The notes under the pieces: generated by a model
What the model was told of the DNA's origin: nothing
Seen by the model: only the letters and a program-made list of their open reading frames with translations
The model's database searches: none
Part shown: positions 1-7,007 of the stretch, one piece after another
How the letters are laid out: the number at the start of each line of letters is the position of its first letter
Numbering within the stretch: position 1 is the stretch's first letter
Assembly (NCBI GenBank): GCA_022402405.1
Contig: JAKRSG010000228.1
Location: 1-11,772, forward strand
From: Bacteroidia bacterium
Lineage (GTDB): Bacteria > Bacteroidota > Bacteroidia > UKL13-3
DNA: 11,772 bases
Reading direction: 5' to 3'
Translations under genes and position numbers: made by a program

Positions 1-617
1 TTGGCAAGCTAATGTCGGCTGGAAAACGTTTGTTAACTGGCGAAAGTTTGTTCATGACAGCCTATACCAATTTGGGTTCGGGCAAGAAAACGGTAACGTT
101 TGCAGCACCCTATCCCGGCAAAATAATCCCTCTCGATTTAAGTAAAAAGGGTGGTAAAGTTGTTTGTCAGAAAGACTCTTTCTTGTGCGCTGCTAAAGGT
201 GTTAGCGTAGGAATTGATTTTCAACGCAAACTTGGCACGGGCTTGTTTGGTGGAGAAGGCTTTATTATGCAAAAGTTAGAAGGCGATGGAATGGCATTTG
301 TGCATGCTGGCGGACATGTTGAAGAAAGAGATTTAAATCCTGGTGAAATTTTAAAGGTAGACACAGGCTGTATTGTGGCGTTTACAAAAGACATTAATTA
401 CGATATTCAATTTGTTGGTGGAATAAAAAATACACTATTTGGTGGAGAAGGTGTTTTCTTTGCTACCTTGCAAGGTCCTGGAAAAGTTTGGATTCAATCG
501 CTACCTATCTCAAGATTGGCTAGTAGAATTGTAGCTTATAGTGGTGTTGGACAAAGAAGGGAAGAAGGCGGATTGCTTGGAGGTTTAGGAAATATACTCG
601 ACGGAGATGGGAATTAA
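1..617 (+). CDS. AIM24 / TIGR00266 family protein, 5' end cut by window
   Basis: The reading frame is open from base 3 and runs through the first visible ATG at 12, which is inside the gene. Family members carry more sequence before the '[12 protein letters not shown]' block, so the true start lies upstream of the window. Visible landmarks, numbered from that ATG, are [11 protein letters not shown] (4-14), [13 protein letters not shown] (31-43) and two copies of an LFGGEG turn (78-83 and 142-147). The copies share the 14-base string TTTGGTGGAGAAGG at 246-259 and 438-451 and reflect the internally repeated beta-structure of the AIM24 fold. The C-terminus is glycine-rich (186-201). No signal peptide or membrane segment is visible in this part. 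AIM24 in yeast mitochondria affects inner membrane organisation; the bacterial role is not established and I assign none. The stop overlaps the next gene by 11 bases, suggesting translational coupling. Family assignment is confident. Confidence 0.9.
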   Translation, partial: GKLMSAGKRLLTGESLFMTAYTNLGSGKKTVTFAAPYPGKIIPLDLSKKGGKVVCQKDSFLCAAKGVSVGIDFQRKLGTGLFGGEGFIMQKLEGDGMAFVHAGGHVEERDLNPGEILKVDTGCIVAFTKDINYDIQFVGGIKNTLFGGEGVFFATLQGPGKVWIQSLPISRLASRIVAYSGVGQRREEGGLLGGLGNILDGDGN

Positions 618-1623
618 TTATAAAAAAATAGATGTACATGCGCATATTTTGCCTCAAAATATGCCCAATTTGAAAGAAAAATATGGTTATGGAGATGAGT
701 TTATTTATCTCGACCACTTTCAACCGGGTAAGGCAAATATGATGAAGGCTGATGGAACGTTTTTTAGGGTAATAGATGAACTTTGTTGGAATCCAGAAGC
801 CATCATTGCCCACATGGATAAAAATGATGTGGAACTCATGGCTCTATCCATCGTTCCGGTTCTATTTTATTATTGGGCTGAACCCAAACATACGCTAGAA
901 TGGTCGAGGTACTTCAATGATTATATTGCTAAAATTCAAGAGAACTATCCTACCCGATTTGTAGGATTAGCAACCCTCCCTATGCAAGATATTACCCTTG
1001 CCTGCGAAGAACTAACCAGATGTAAATATGAGTTAAATTTGCCTGGTGTTGAAATTGGAACTCATATAGAACACAGAAATTTAGACGACCCATATTATTA
1101 TCCTTTTTACGAAACAGCCGAAAAACTGGGAATGTGCCTATTTGTGCACCCTTGGGATATGATGTCGCAAGAGAAAATGCCCAACTACTTTCTTCCTTGG
1201 CTAGTAGGCATGCCTGCAGAAACATCCTTGGCCATATGCAGTATGATGTTCGGAGGTATTTTCGACAAATACCCAAATCTCCGTGTTCTTTTTGCTCATG
1301 GTGGCGGCTGTTTCCCGCAAACACTCGGGAGAATTAGTCATGCCTACCACGCCCGCCCAGATTTATGTAATATTCATAAGGTGGCTGACCCAACAACATA
1401 TACTGATAAATTTTATATAGACTCATTAGTTCATGATGAAGAAACATTCCGTTTCATACTAAAAATGTTTGGTCCAGATAAAATTGCTATGGGCTCAGAT
1501 TTCCCATTCCCTTTGGGAGATTTAGAACACGGAAAATTCATCGCTCTTATGAACGACCTCGACGAAACAACAAAAGCTAAACTTTTGAGAGAAACAGCCA
1601 AAAAGTGGTTAGGGATTGAGTGA
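607..1623 (+). CDS. Aminocarboxymuconate-semialdehyde decarboxylase (ACMSD), amidohydrolase family
   Basis: Predicted to decarboxylate 2-amino-3-carboxymuconate 6-semialdehyde, the branch-point step of the kynurenine route that diverts tryptophan carbon from quinolinate/NAD toward 2-aminomuconate. At 338 residues it has the length of characterised ACMSDs and resembles the animal enzyme throughout, as I recall that sequence. Metal ligands fit the amidohydrolase-2 pattern: H11 and H13 in the N-terminal HAH, H181 in FVHPWDM, H231 in FAHGGG and D298 in [10 protein letters not shown]54 in [10 protein letters not shown] and the WLVGMPAET block (198-206) are also conserved. It is probably cytosolic and zinc-dependent. 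The ATG at 607 lies inside the end of the AIM24 gene and puts HAH at the expected distance from the N-terminus. No other kynurenine-pathway gene is visible here, so the substrate rests on family resemblance. A related decarboxylase of the same family acting on another aromatic acid is the main alternative. Confidence 0.88.
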   Translation: MGINYKKIDVHAHILPQNMPNLKEKYGYGDEFIYLDHFQPGKANMMKADGTFFRVIDELCWNPEAIIAHMDKNDVELMALSIVPVLFYYWAEPKHTLEWSRYFNDYIAKIQENYPTRFVGLATLPMQDITLACEELTRCKYELNLPGVEIGTHIEHRNLDDPYYYPFYETAEKLGMCLFVHPWDMMSQEKMPNYFLPWLVGMPAETSLAICSMMFGGIFDKYPNLRVLFAHGGGCFPQTLGRISHAYHARPDLCNIHKVADPTTYTDKFYIDSLVHDEETFRFILKMFGPDKIAMGSDFPFPLGDLEHGKFIALMNDLDETTKAKLLRETAKKWLGIE

Positions 1624-1721
1624 GAATTATGAAGTATGAATTATGAAGTATGAATTATGAAGTATGAATTATGAAGTATGAAGTGTTAATTTCGAATTAC
1701 GAATTACGAATTAAGAATTAC
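1624..1721 (+). repeat. Heptamer tandem array A (GAAnTAn units)
   Basis: Starting at the first base after the ACMSD stop, the DNA reads in an unbroken 7-base register. Units 1-8 alternate GAATTAT and GAAGTAT, giving four copies of a 14-base super-unit (1624-1679). They are followed by GAAGTGT, a diverged unit, then GAATTAC, GAATTAC, GAATTAA and GAATTAC (1694-1721). The 7-base phase is kept across all 14 units, including the diverged one. It contains no obvious inverted repeat or open reading frame. It is not a CRISPR because there are no spacers. Function unknown. Confidence 0.93.
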
Positions 1722-1774
1722 GATATATATTGTATGAATTTTAAAATATAATTTCATAAATATCCATTACCAAA
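1722..1774 (+). other. AT-rich linker between the two heptamer arrays
   Basis: This 53-base stretch is extremely AT-rich. It holds a short inverted repeat, TATGAA (1733-1738) and TTCATA (1753-1758), with a 14-base loop. The helicase promoter might be expected here. The best match is TTG at 1730 with TAATTTC at 1749, whose spacing and -7 match are both poor, so I do not call a promoter. Confidence 0.4.
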
Positions 1775-1851
1775 GACTAACGACTAAAGACTAAAGACTA
1801 AAGACTAAAGACTAAAGACTAACGACCAAAGACAAACGACTAAAGACCAAT
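1775..1851 (+). repeat. Heptamer tandem array B (GACTAAA units)
   Basis: Eleven consecutive 7-base units: GACTAAC, five GACTAAA, GACTAAC, GACCAAA, GACAAAC, GACTAAA, GACCAAT. The consensus is GACYAAM. The array ends four bases before the helicase ATG at 1856, so the region just upstream of the start codon, where a ribosome would load, is repeat sequence rather than a Shine-Dalgarno leader. The unit length equals that of array A, but sequence and phase differ. This suggests the same amplification process rather than one degraded array. Confidence 0.93.
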
Positions 1852-1855
1852 ACTC

Positions 1856-3202
1856 ATGTTAAATTTTGAAGACCTAAATCTCACGAAACCTTATCTAAAT
1901 GCTTTGCAAGATTTAGAGTTTATTCATCCCACTCCCATTCAGGAGGCTACTTATTCTGTTATCATGTCGGGAAAGGATGTTATAGGATTGGCTCAGACAG
2001 GAACCGGAAAAACCATTGCCTATTTATTACCTGTATTACGCATGCTTAAATTCTCAGAACAAAAGCAGCCAAGGGTTTTAGTAATTGTTCCCACGCGTGA
2101 ATTGGTTGTTCAAGTGCTTGCCGAAATTGAAAAATTGTGCAAGTATACAGCCATAAGATCGGGAGGTATTTATGGTGGTAGCAACATAAATCCTCAGAAG
2201 AAATTGGTTCTAGATGGGTTAGATATTTTGGTCTCTACACCCGGGCGTTTAGTGGATTTAGCTATGCTTGGAATACTAAAACTAAAACAGGTTCAGCATT
2301 TTATTATTGATGAAGTAGATGAAATGTTAGAAACAGGTTTTAGGGCGCAATTAACTACGGTGCTCGACCTACTCCCTACTAAGCGCCAGAATATATTTTT
2401 CTCGGCTACAATGAACAAGGAGGTACAAGCATTGATTGAGACGTTTACTAAGGGTCCAACCAAAATTGAAGTAGTACCTCATGGCACTCCCCTAAAGAAA
2501 ATTAAACAAAGTGCCTATTCTGTTCCCAATTATACAACTAAGGTAAACTTGTTAAACCATTTACTTGCCAAAGAAAAAACATTCCTGAAAGTACTTGTTT
2601 TTGCGAGTAATATTAAGATGGTTGATAGATTATTAGGTGATGTTTACAAAGTTTATGGCGAGCAAGTGGGCAGCATTCACTCTAAGAAAACGCAGGTAGT
2701 GAGATTTGCTTCACTAGAAAAATTTCAGCAAGGAATCTCACGTATATTAATTGCTACAGATATTGCTGCTAGAGGCTTGGATATTGCAGATGTAACCCAT
2801 GTAATAAACTTTGATACACCTCTTGAAGCGGGAGATTATATCCACCGAATAGGAAGAACGGGAAGAGCCGGAAAAAGCGGTAAAGCCATTACTTTTTTTA
2901 CCGAAGCTGAAAAAGAATACCTCGAAAAAATCGAAGACTTTATGTCGATTAGCATCAAAAGAGAAACTTTTCCAAAAGAAGTAAGTGTTTCCAAATTTTT
3001 ACTTGAAGAAGAAAAACCAAAGCAAATAGAGGTGGATTATTTAGCGAAAGTTAAAACTAATGCCTTGCCTAGAGGGTTTCATGAAAAGAAAGAGAAAAAT
3101 AAAAAGGTTAATTTAGGCGGACCAAGAAAACGAAATCCAAATAAAACTAAGCCAAGAAACAGAGCGGTGGAGCGCAATAGAGCACGTAAAAACAAATCAT
3201 AA
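1856..3202 (+). CDS. DEAD-box-type ATP-dependent RNA helicase (motif II = DEVD)
   Basis: ATP-driven unwinding of short RNA duplexes, likely in ribosome assembly or mRNA turnover. Helicase motifs appear in order across 448 residues: Q motif FIHPTPIQ (22-29), motif I AQTGTGKT (46-53), Ia PTREL (79-83), Ib TPGR (128-131), II DEVD (152-155), III SAT (183-185), IV around VLVFA (246-250), V ARGLDI (305-310) and VI HRIGRTGR (330-337). After the second RecA domain comes a tail (about 400-448) rich in Lys, Arg and Asn, typical of RNA-contacting extensions in bacterial RhlE/CsdA-like helicases. Motif II has Val in place of Ala; the two acidic residues and Glu needed for ATP hydrolysis remain. The start is fixed by MLNFEDLNLT, immediately ahead of the Q motif. 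The leader is the heptamer array. I cannot choose between rhlE, deaD or another subfamily, so I give no symbol. Confidence 0.93.
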   Translation: MLNFEDLNLTKPYLNALQDLEFIHPTPIQEATYSVIMSGKDVIGLAQTGTGKTIAYLLPVLRMLKFSEQKQPRVLVIVPTRELVVQVLAEIEKLCKYTAIRSGGIYGGSNINPQKKLVLDGLDILVSTPGRLVDLAMLGILKLKQVQHFIIDEVDEMLETGFRAQLTTVLDLLPTKRQNIFFSATMNKEVQALIETFTKGPTKIEVVPHGTPLKKIKQSAYSVPNYTTKVNLLNHLLAKEKTFLKVLVFASNIKMVDRLLGDVYKVYGEQVGSIHSKKTQVVRFASLEKFQQGISRILIATDIAARGLDIADVTHVINFDTPLEAGDYIHRIGRTGRAGKSGKAITFFTEAEKEYLEKIEDFMSISIKRETFPKEVSVSKFLLEEEKPKQIEVDYLAKVKTNALPRGFHEKKEKNKKVNLGGPRKRNPNKTKPRNRAVERNRARKNKS

Positions 3203-3204
3203 AA

Positions 3205-3220
3205 TTTGGTTCGAACCAAA
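3205..3220. repeat. Perfect 16-base palindrome TTTGGTTCGAACCAAA
   Basis: The palindrome begins three bases after the helicase stop codon (stop 3200-3202). As RNA it could form only a six-pair stem with a four-base loop and no clean U-tract, so it is a weak terminator at best. As DNA it has the symmetry of an operator for a dimeric regulator of the downstream trxB promoter. The identical 16-mer occurs at 8924-8939 inside coaBC, and a related half-site (TTTGAACCAAA) at 11479-11489. Confidence 0.6.
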
Positions 3221-3224
3221 ATAC

Positions 3225-3276
3225 TTTTGTAACATAAGTTGAATAAAAAATAAAAATTTGTGGCTTAATTTGCCAC
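3225..3276 (+). promoter_or_regulatory. Putative trxB promoter and leader hairpin
   Basis: TTTTG at 3225-3229 is followed after 21 bases by TAAAAATTTG (3251-3260). This resembles the Bacteroidota -33/-7 arrangement (TTTG, TAnnTTTG) except that the -7 element has two extra bases between TA and TTTG. Directly downstream, GTGGC (3260-3264) and GCCAC (3272-3276) form an inverted repeat around a seven-base loop, which could be an operator or a short hairpin at the transcript start. The prediction is moderate to weak. Confidence 0.4.
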
Positions 3277-3291
3277 CAGAAAATAAAGATT

Positions 3292-4242
3292 ATGACTAAA
3301 CAAATTGAACATATTGAGTGCCTGATTGTAGGATCGGGCCCTGCTGGTTATACCGCAGCTATTTACGCAGCCCGTGCCGACATGAAACCTGTTATGTATG
3401 CGGGTATGCAACCTGGCGGACAATTAACGATTACCACGGACGTAGAAAATTACCCTGGATATCCAGAAGGAATTATGGGTCCGGAAATGATGGAATTGTT
3501 TAGAAAACAAGCTGAGAGATTTGGAACAGACATTCGTTATGGAATGATTACTAGTGTTGACTTTTCTGGTAAGCCTCCTTATAAACTGATTGCAGATGAA
3601 ACACACGAAATTCATGCTGAAACTGTAATTATTGCCACCGGTGCTAGTGCCAAATGGTTAGGAATCCCTTCAGAAGAAAAATTAAACGGAAGAGGTGTAA
3701 GTGCTTGTGCTGTGTGTGATGGATTCTTCTTCAGAGGTAAAGATGTAGCTATTGTAGGCGCAGGAGATACTGCTTGCGAAGAAGCCAGCTACCTAGCCAA
3801 AATATGTAGCAAAGTATACATGATCGTGCGCAGAGACGAATTTAGAGCTTCCAAAGCTATGCAACATCGTGTATTAAACACTCCAAATATTGAAGTATTA
3901 TTTGATTCGGAAACAGATGAAATTTTGGGTGATGCCAAAGTAGAAGGTGCCCGCATAAAAAACAGAAAAACCGGCGAAATGCGTCATATAGATATTAGCG
4001 GTTTCTTCGTGGCTATTGGTCACCAGCCTAATACTGGTATTTTTAAGGATTACTTAGATATGGACGAAACTGGATATTTATTAACGATTCCGGGAACTAG
4101 CAAAACTAATGTAGAGGGCGTTTTTGCATGCGGTGATGCTCAGGATAAAGTATACAGACAAGCTGTAACTGCAGCAGGTAGCGGTTGTATGGCAGCCTTA
4201 GATGCCGAAAGATATTTGGCAGCTAAAATGGATGCTCAATAA
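3292..4242 (+). CDS. trxB: Thioredoxin-disulfide reductase
   Basis: NADPH-dependent flavoenzyme that reduces thioredoxin in the cytosol, sustaining ribonucleotide reductase and thiol repair. The 316-residue length is typical of the low-molecular-weight bacterial enzyme. The FAD-binding glycine loop is GSGPAG (14-19). The redox-active pair is C139-A-V-C142 in the GVSACAVCDG segment. The NADPH-domain glycine loop is GAGDTA (156-161), followed by VRRDEFRAS (179-187), whose arginines fit NADPH recognition and argue against the ferredoxin-dependent or inactive paralogues. The C-terminal FAD motif GVFACGD is at 276-282. The active site reads CAVC rather than the CATC of E. coli, a conservative change. 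The gene stands alone between a possible promoter and a strong terminator, so it may be a monocistronic unit. Confidence 0.97.
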   Translation: MTKQIEHIECLIVGSGPAGYTAAIYAARADMKPVMYAGMQPGGQLTITTDVENYPGYPEGIMGPEMMELFRKQAERFGTDIRYGMITSVDFSGKPPYKLIADETHEIHAETVIIATGASAKWLGIPSEEKLNGRGVSACAVCDGFFFRGKDVAIVGAGDTACEEASYLAKICSKVYMIVRRDEFRASKAMQHRVLNTPNIEVLFDSETDEILGDAKVEGARIKNRKTGEMRHIDISGFFVAIGHQPNTGIFKDYLDMDETGYLLTIPGTSKTNVEGVFACGDAQDKVYRQAVTAAGSGCMAALDAERYLAAKMDAQ

Positions 4243-4243
4243 A

Positions 4244-4262
4244 TTTACACCCTTGGTGTGAA
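4244..4262 (+). other. Small hairpin after trxB stop
   Basis: ACACC (4247-4251) and GGTGT (4255-4259) pair around a three-base loop, and the flanking bases T4246/G4260, T4245/A4261 and T4244/A4262 extend the stem. It starts two bases after the trxB stop. A T-run comes only at 4271-4275, ten bases after the stem, so it may protect the trxB mRNA 3' end or assist the stronger terminator downstream. Confidence 0.45.
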
Positions 4263-4283
4263 TAACTAAATTTTTGATTCTAG

Positions 4284-4334
4284 AATGGTTTGTGAATCTT
4301 CGATCCAAGGAGAATCACAAACCATTTTTATTTT
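4284..4334 (+). terminator. Rho-independent terminator between trxB and phoH
   Basis: AATGGTTTGTGA (4284-4295) is perfectly complementary to TCACAAACCATT (4315-4326), giving a 12-pair stem around a 19-base loop. The stem is followed at once by TTTATTTT (4327-4334), which extends the terminal Ts of the arm into a U-rich tract. This is the clearest terminator in the window and should end trxB transcription. The ATG of the following gene starts at 4335, directly after the U-tract. Confidence 0.85.
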
Positions 4335-5735
4335 ATGATCAAAAAATCTTCAGCCCATAAAAAATCAAAAAAAACAGTTCCTTCAAAAACTGTTAAACAA
4401 ACTCCCTCTAAAGCCAAGCTTAAAAAGATTTTCGTATTAGATACTTCAGTTATCCTATACGATAGCATGTCTGTTAAAAACTTCGCAGAACATGATGTTG
4501 CTATACCTATTACTGTGTTAGAAGAACTAGATAACTTTAAAAAAGGCAACGATTCTCTAAACTTTGAAGCCAGAGCTTTTATCCGTTTTATCGATAAATT
4601 ATCGGGAGAGTTTACATTAACTCAATGGATTCCTATACAAGGTCAAAACAAAGGCAAGTTTAAGGTTATAATGCATGAAAAAGCCAAGCTAGATGCAAAG
4701 GTGATTTTTGGTGATAATAAAGCCGATCATCGCATTTTAAATGCAGCTTTAGCTATGAAAGATGAGTTTGCAAATCGTCCAGTAATATTGGTAACCAAAG
4801 ATGTTAACTTACGCCTTAAAGCCAAATCTCTTGGCTTACAAGCAGAAGATTATGAAACTGGTAAGATAAAAAACTTAGATACATTACATACAGGTGTGGC
4901 TACCATTTCTAAAGTTAAACCAGCGCTTATAGATGAAATTTATGCTCGTGGTTTTATAGATGCAGCCTTTATCGGAAAACAAAGATGGATTGCCAATCAT
5001 TATTATATTCTAAAGAACGCCCAGAACTCTGTACTTACCTATTTTAATGCAGAAACAGGGTGTTTAAATAAGGTAAACAAACAAACTGCATATGGCATAA
5101 AACCTCGTAATGCAGAACAAGCCTTTGCTATGCATGCTGTGCTCAACCCTGATGTAAAATTAGTAAGTATTCAAGGGGTGGCTGGCACAGGTAAAACCTT
5201 ATTAGCATTGGCAGCTGCACTAGAGCAAAAAGCTAATTTTAGGCAGATATATTTGGCTCGACCAATTGTACCTTTAGGTAATAAAGATATTGGATTTTTA
5301 CCAGGCGATGCCAAATCTAAAATTAACCCGTACATGGAACCTCTATGGGATAATTTAAAGTTGATCCAAAATCAATGGAAAGAAAACGATAAAGAGTTTC
5401 AAAAAATTGCAGATTTGGTGAACCAAGAAAAACTAATTGTTTCCCCACTTGCTTATATAAGAGGACGTAGTTTATCTAATATCATTTTCATCATAGATGA
5501 AGCACAAAACCTAACGCCATTAGAAGTGAAAACAATTATTACCAGAGCTGGAGAAGGCAGTAAAATTGTGTTTACTGGAGATGTATTTCAGATTGATACT
5601 CCATACTTGGATTCTCAATCTAATGGATTATCCTACCTGATAGACAGGCTTAAAGATAATCCTCTTTATGCCCATATAACATTAGAAAAAGGCGAACGTT
5701 CTGCTTTAGCAAACTTGGCCAATCAATTACTTTAA
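4335..5735 (+). CDS. PIN-PhoH family protein (PIN ribonuclease domain fused to PhoH ATPase)
   Basis: The protein combines an N-terminal PIN nuclease domain with a C-terminal PhoH-type P-loop ATPase. Mycobacterial PhoH2 of this architecture has been described as an RNA helicase/ribonuclease; a role in RNA processing is inferred here. After a Lys-rich leader (1-31) the PIN domain starts at KIFVLDTSVILYD with acidic D36, and further candidate acidic residues are D128 and D131 in GDNKADHRIL and D156 in TKDVNLRLKA. The ATPase has Walker A GVAGTGKT (281-288) and Walker B IIFIIDEAQN (383-392), then the FTGDVFQID block (413-421). Length 466 suits the family. The start is constrained: an in-frame stop lies at 4293-4295 and the next Met is residue 46, past the first PIN strand. 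It is probably co-transcribed with the LOG gene 12 bases downstream. The terminator abutting its start is discussed in the findings. Confidence 0.93.
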   Translation: MIKKSSAHKKSKKTVPSKTVKQTPSKAKLKKIFVLDTSVILYDSMSVKNFAEHDVAIPITVLEELDNFKKGNDSLNFEARAFIRFIDKLSGEFTLTQWIPIQGQNKGKFKVIMHEKAKLDAKVIFGDNKADHRILNAALAMKDEFANRPVILVTKDVNLRLKAKSLGLQAEDYETGKIKNLDTLHTGVATISKVKPALIDEIYARGFIDAAFIGKQRWIANHYYILKNAQNSVLTYFNAETGCLNKVNKQTAYGIKPRNAEQAFAMHAVLNPDVKLVSIQGVAGTGKTLLALAAALEQKANFRQIYLARPIVPLGNKDIGFLPGDAKSKINPYMEPLWDNLKLIQNQWKENDKEFQKIADLVNQEKLIVSPLAYIRGRSLSNIIFIIDEAQNLTPLEVKTIITRAGEGSKIVFTGDVFQIDTPYLDSQSNGLSYLIDRLKDNPLYAHITLEKGERSALANLANQLL

Positions 5736-5747
5736 TATTTTGCCTTT

Positions 5748-6503
5748 ATGACACAAGAAGAATTATCATCTTACAAAAAAAAATACAGTCAGAGCGAACG
5801 CCGATTTTTAGAAGGTCCTCGTTCGAGAGGAAAGGAATTTCTCTTCACGTTTAAAGTGGTTTTAGAATTTATTCGTGGATTTAGAAAATTGCATTTCTTA
5901 GGTCCGTGCATTACAGTATTTGGCAGTGCACGTTTTAAAGAAGACCATATATATTACCAACAAGCAAGAGAGATTGGTGCCAGGTTAAGCGATTTAGGTT
6001 TTGGGGTAATGACAGGCGGCGGACCAGGAATAATGGAAGCAGCAAACAGAGGAGCATTTGAAAATAATGGTTTAAGTGTTGGTTGTAATATAGAATTACC
6101 TCACGAACAAAAAGAAAACCCATACTTACACAAATGGGTAGATTTTCACTACTTCTTCGTTAGAAAAACCTTGCTTGTAAAGTATTCTTATGGCTTTGTT
6201 ATTATGCCTGGCGGTTGGGGCACAATGGATGAAATGTTTGAAGCCTTAACTTTAATTCAAACAGGTAAAATTAAAGAATTCCCTGTGGTATTATTTGGCA
6301 AAGACTATTGGAAAAAGTTAATAGAATTAATTCAAGATATGATTACCCATAAAACAGTATCTGAATCTGAATTGAAAGAATATTTGTTAATAACAGATTC
6401 AATAGACGAAGCAATGGATCATATTAAAAAACATGCCATTCATAAATTTGAATTAAAACAAGGAAAGAGTTTTAAACCTATGTCGTTATTGGGCGAACGC
6501 TAG
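5748..6503 (+). CDS. LOG / TIGR00730 family Rossmann-fold protein (putative cytokinin riboside 5'-monophosphate phosphoribohydrolase)
   Basis: Members of this family (formerly labelled lysine decarboxylases) hydrolyse the N-glycosidic bond of nucleoside 5'-monophosphates, in plants activating cytokinins. In bacteria without cytokinin signalling the activity probably serves AMP-like or damaged nucleotide turnover. The two signature motifs are present: TGGGPGIMEAANRGA (89-103), which binds phosphate, and PGGWGTMDE (154-162), containing the catalytic Glu region. CITVFGSAR (54-62) is the first Rossmann strand. The 251-residue length, with about 50 residues before the fold, matches the longer bacterial subgroup. 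No signal peptide or membrane segment is seen, so it is likely cytosolic. It follows phoH by 12 bases. Its TAG stop shares CTAG with the stop of the opposite-strand gene. The old lysine decarboxylase name should not be used. Confidence 0.9.
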   Translation: MTQEELSSYKKKYSQSERRFLEGPRSRGKEFLFTFKVVLEFIRGFRKLHFLGPCITVFGSARFKEDHIYYQQAREIGARLSDLGFGVMTGGGPGIMEAANRGAFENNGLSVGCNIELPHEQKENPYLHKWVDFHYFFVRKTLLVKYSYGFVIMPGGWGTMDEMFEALTLIQTGKIKEFPVVLFGKDYWKKLIELIQDMITHKTVSESELKEYLLITDSIDEAMDHIKKHAIHKFELKQGKSFKPMSLLGER

Positions 6504-6991
6504 TCTTTTTGCATCTTAACAGCTCTAAGAAAATTAGCATAGAATCCGGCACCAGGAAGTGATTTATAATGACAATGATTGCTAATAGTTCCGGATTCTT
6601 CGCATTTACAAGCCACTATTTTATTGTTCTCTAAAAAGAATTTACAGGTCTCGCAAGCAACAGCCGAACAAGTTTTGTATTGCGCATCTTCGGTCAATAC
6701 GAAGTTTATTCCCACCATTTCAATATCTAATGCAGCTATTCTTTTTCTGCCCTGATATACACATGTGGCAAATAAATAATAACCTGTACCCAATTGTTCT
6801 ATCTTTAACTCCTGCACTTTAGTTCCATCTCTAAATGTCCACTCAAATGCTTTAGTTAAAGCCGACTGATGTTCATTTAACTCGTATACCCCATTTTTTA
6901 ATTCGCCAATAACGGTGCTGGTTTGCTGAGCAAAAACTTGGGTACTGAATAAAAGAAATGATAGAATGATTAGCTGTAAATGTTTTGTCAT
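6500..6991 (-). CDS. Small exported cysteine-rich protein of unknown function
   Basis: I do not recognise a family. The 163-residue product begins with a clear signal peptide (MTKHLQLIILSFLLFSTQVFA, cleavage expected before Q22), so it is exported, with no second membrane segment. The mature part has a beta-rich-looking region (about 25-105) with the aromatic run TGYYLFATC. A C-terminal cluster of cysteines follows: C108, C113, C116, C128, C130 and C140, with C77 earlier. C113-E-T-C116 and C128-K-C130-E, together with H141, look like either a disulfide-linked knot or a metal site. It lies 26 bases after the VIT1/CCC1 transporter gene and has its own promoter-like sequence there. A metal-related role is possible but rests only on the neighbour and the cysteines. 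Confidence 0.8.
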   Translation of the reverse strand: MTKHLQLIILSFLLFSTQVFAQQTSTVIGELKNGVYELNEHQSALTKAFEWTFRDGTKVQELKIEQLGTGYYLFATCVYQGRKRIAALDIEMVGINFVLTEDAQYKTCSAVACETCKFFLENNKIVACKCEESGTISNHCHYKSLPGAGFYANFLRAVKMQKD

Positions 6992-7007
6992 GTAAGTTAA
7001 TTTGATA

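Noticed and set aside
520..813. Minus-strand frame of 97 codons across the AIM24/ACMSD junction
   Set aside because: It is opposite two confident genes with no start context or motif of its own.
992..1324. Minus-strand frame of 110 codons inside the ACMSD gene
   Set aside because: The plus strand encodes the metal ligands of a recognisable enzyme throughout. The antisense frame has no family features.
1624..1851. Heptamer arrays as a CRISPR array
   Set aside because: Units are contiguous 7-mers with no unique spacers, and no cas gene is present.
4335..4800. PIN domain as a VapC-type toxin
   Set aside because: The PIN domain is fused in frame to a full PhoH ATPase and there is no small antitoxin gene upstream. 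This is the known PIN-PhoH architecture.
5748..6503. Lysine decarboxylase label for the LOG-family gene
   Set aside because: The GGGxGxM and PGGxGTxxE motifs define nucleotide phosphoribohydrolases. No pyridoxal phosphate site is present.
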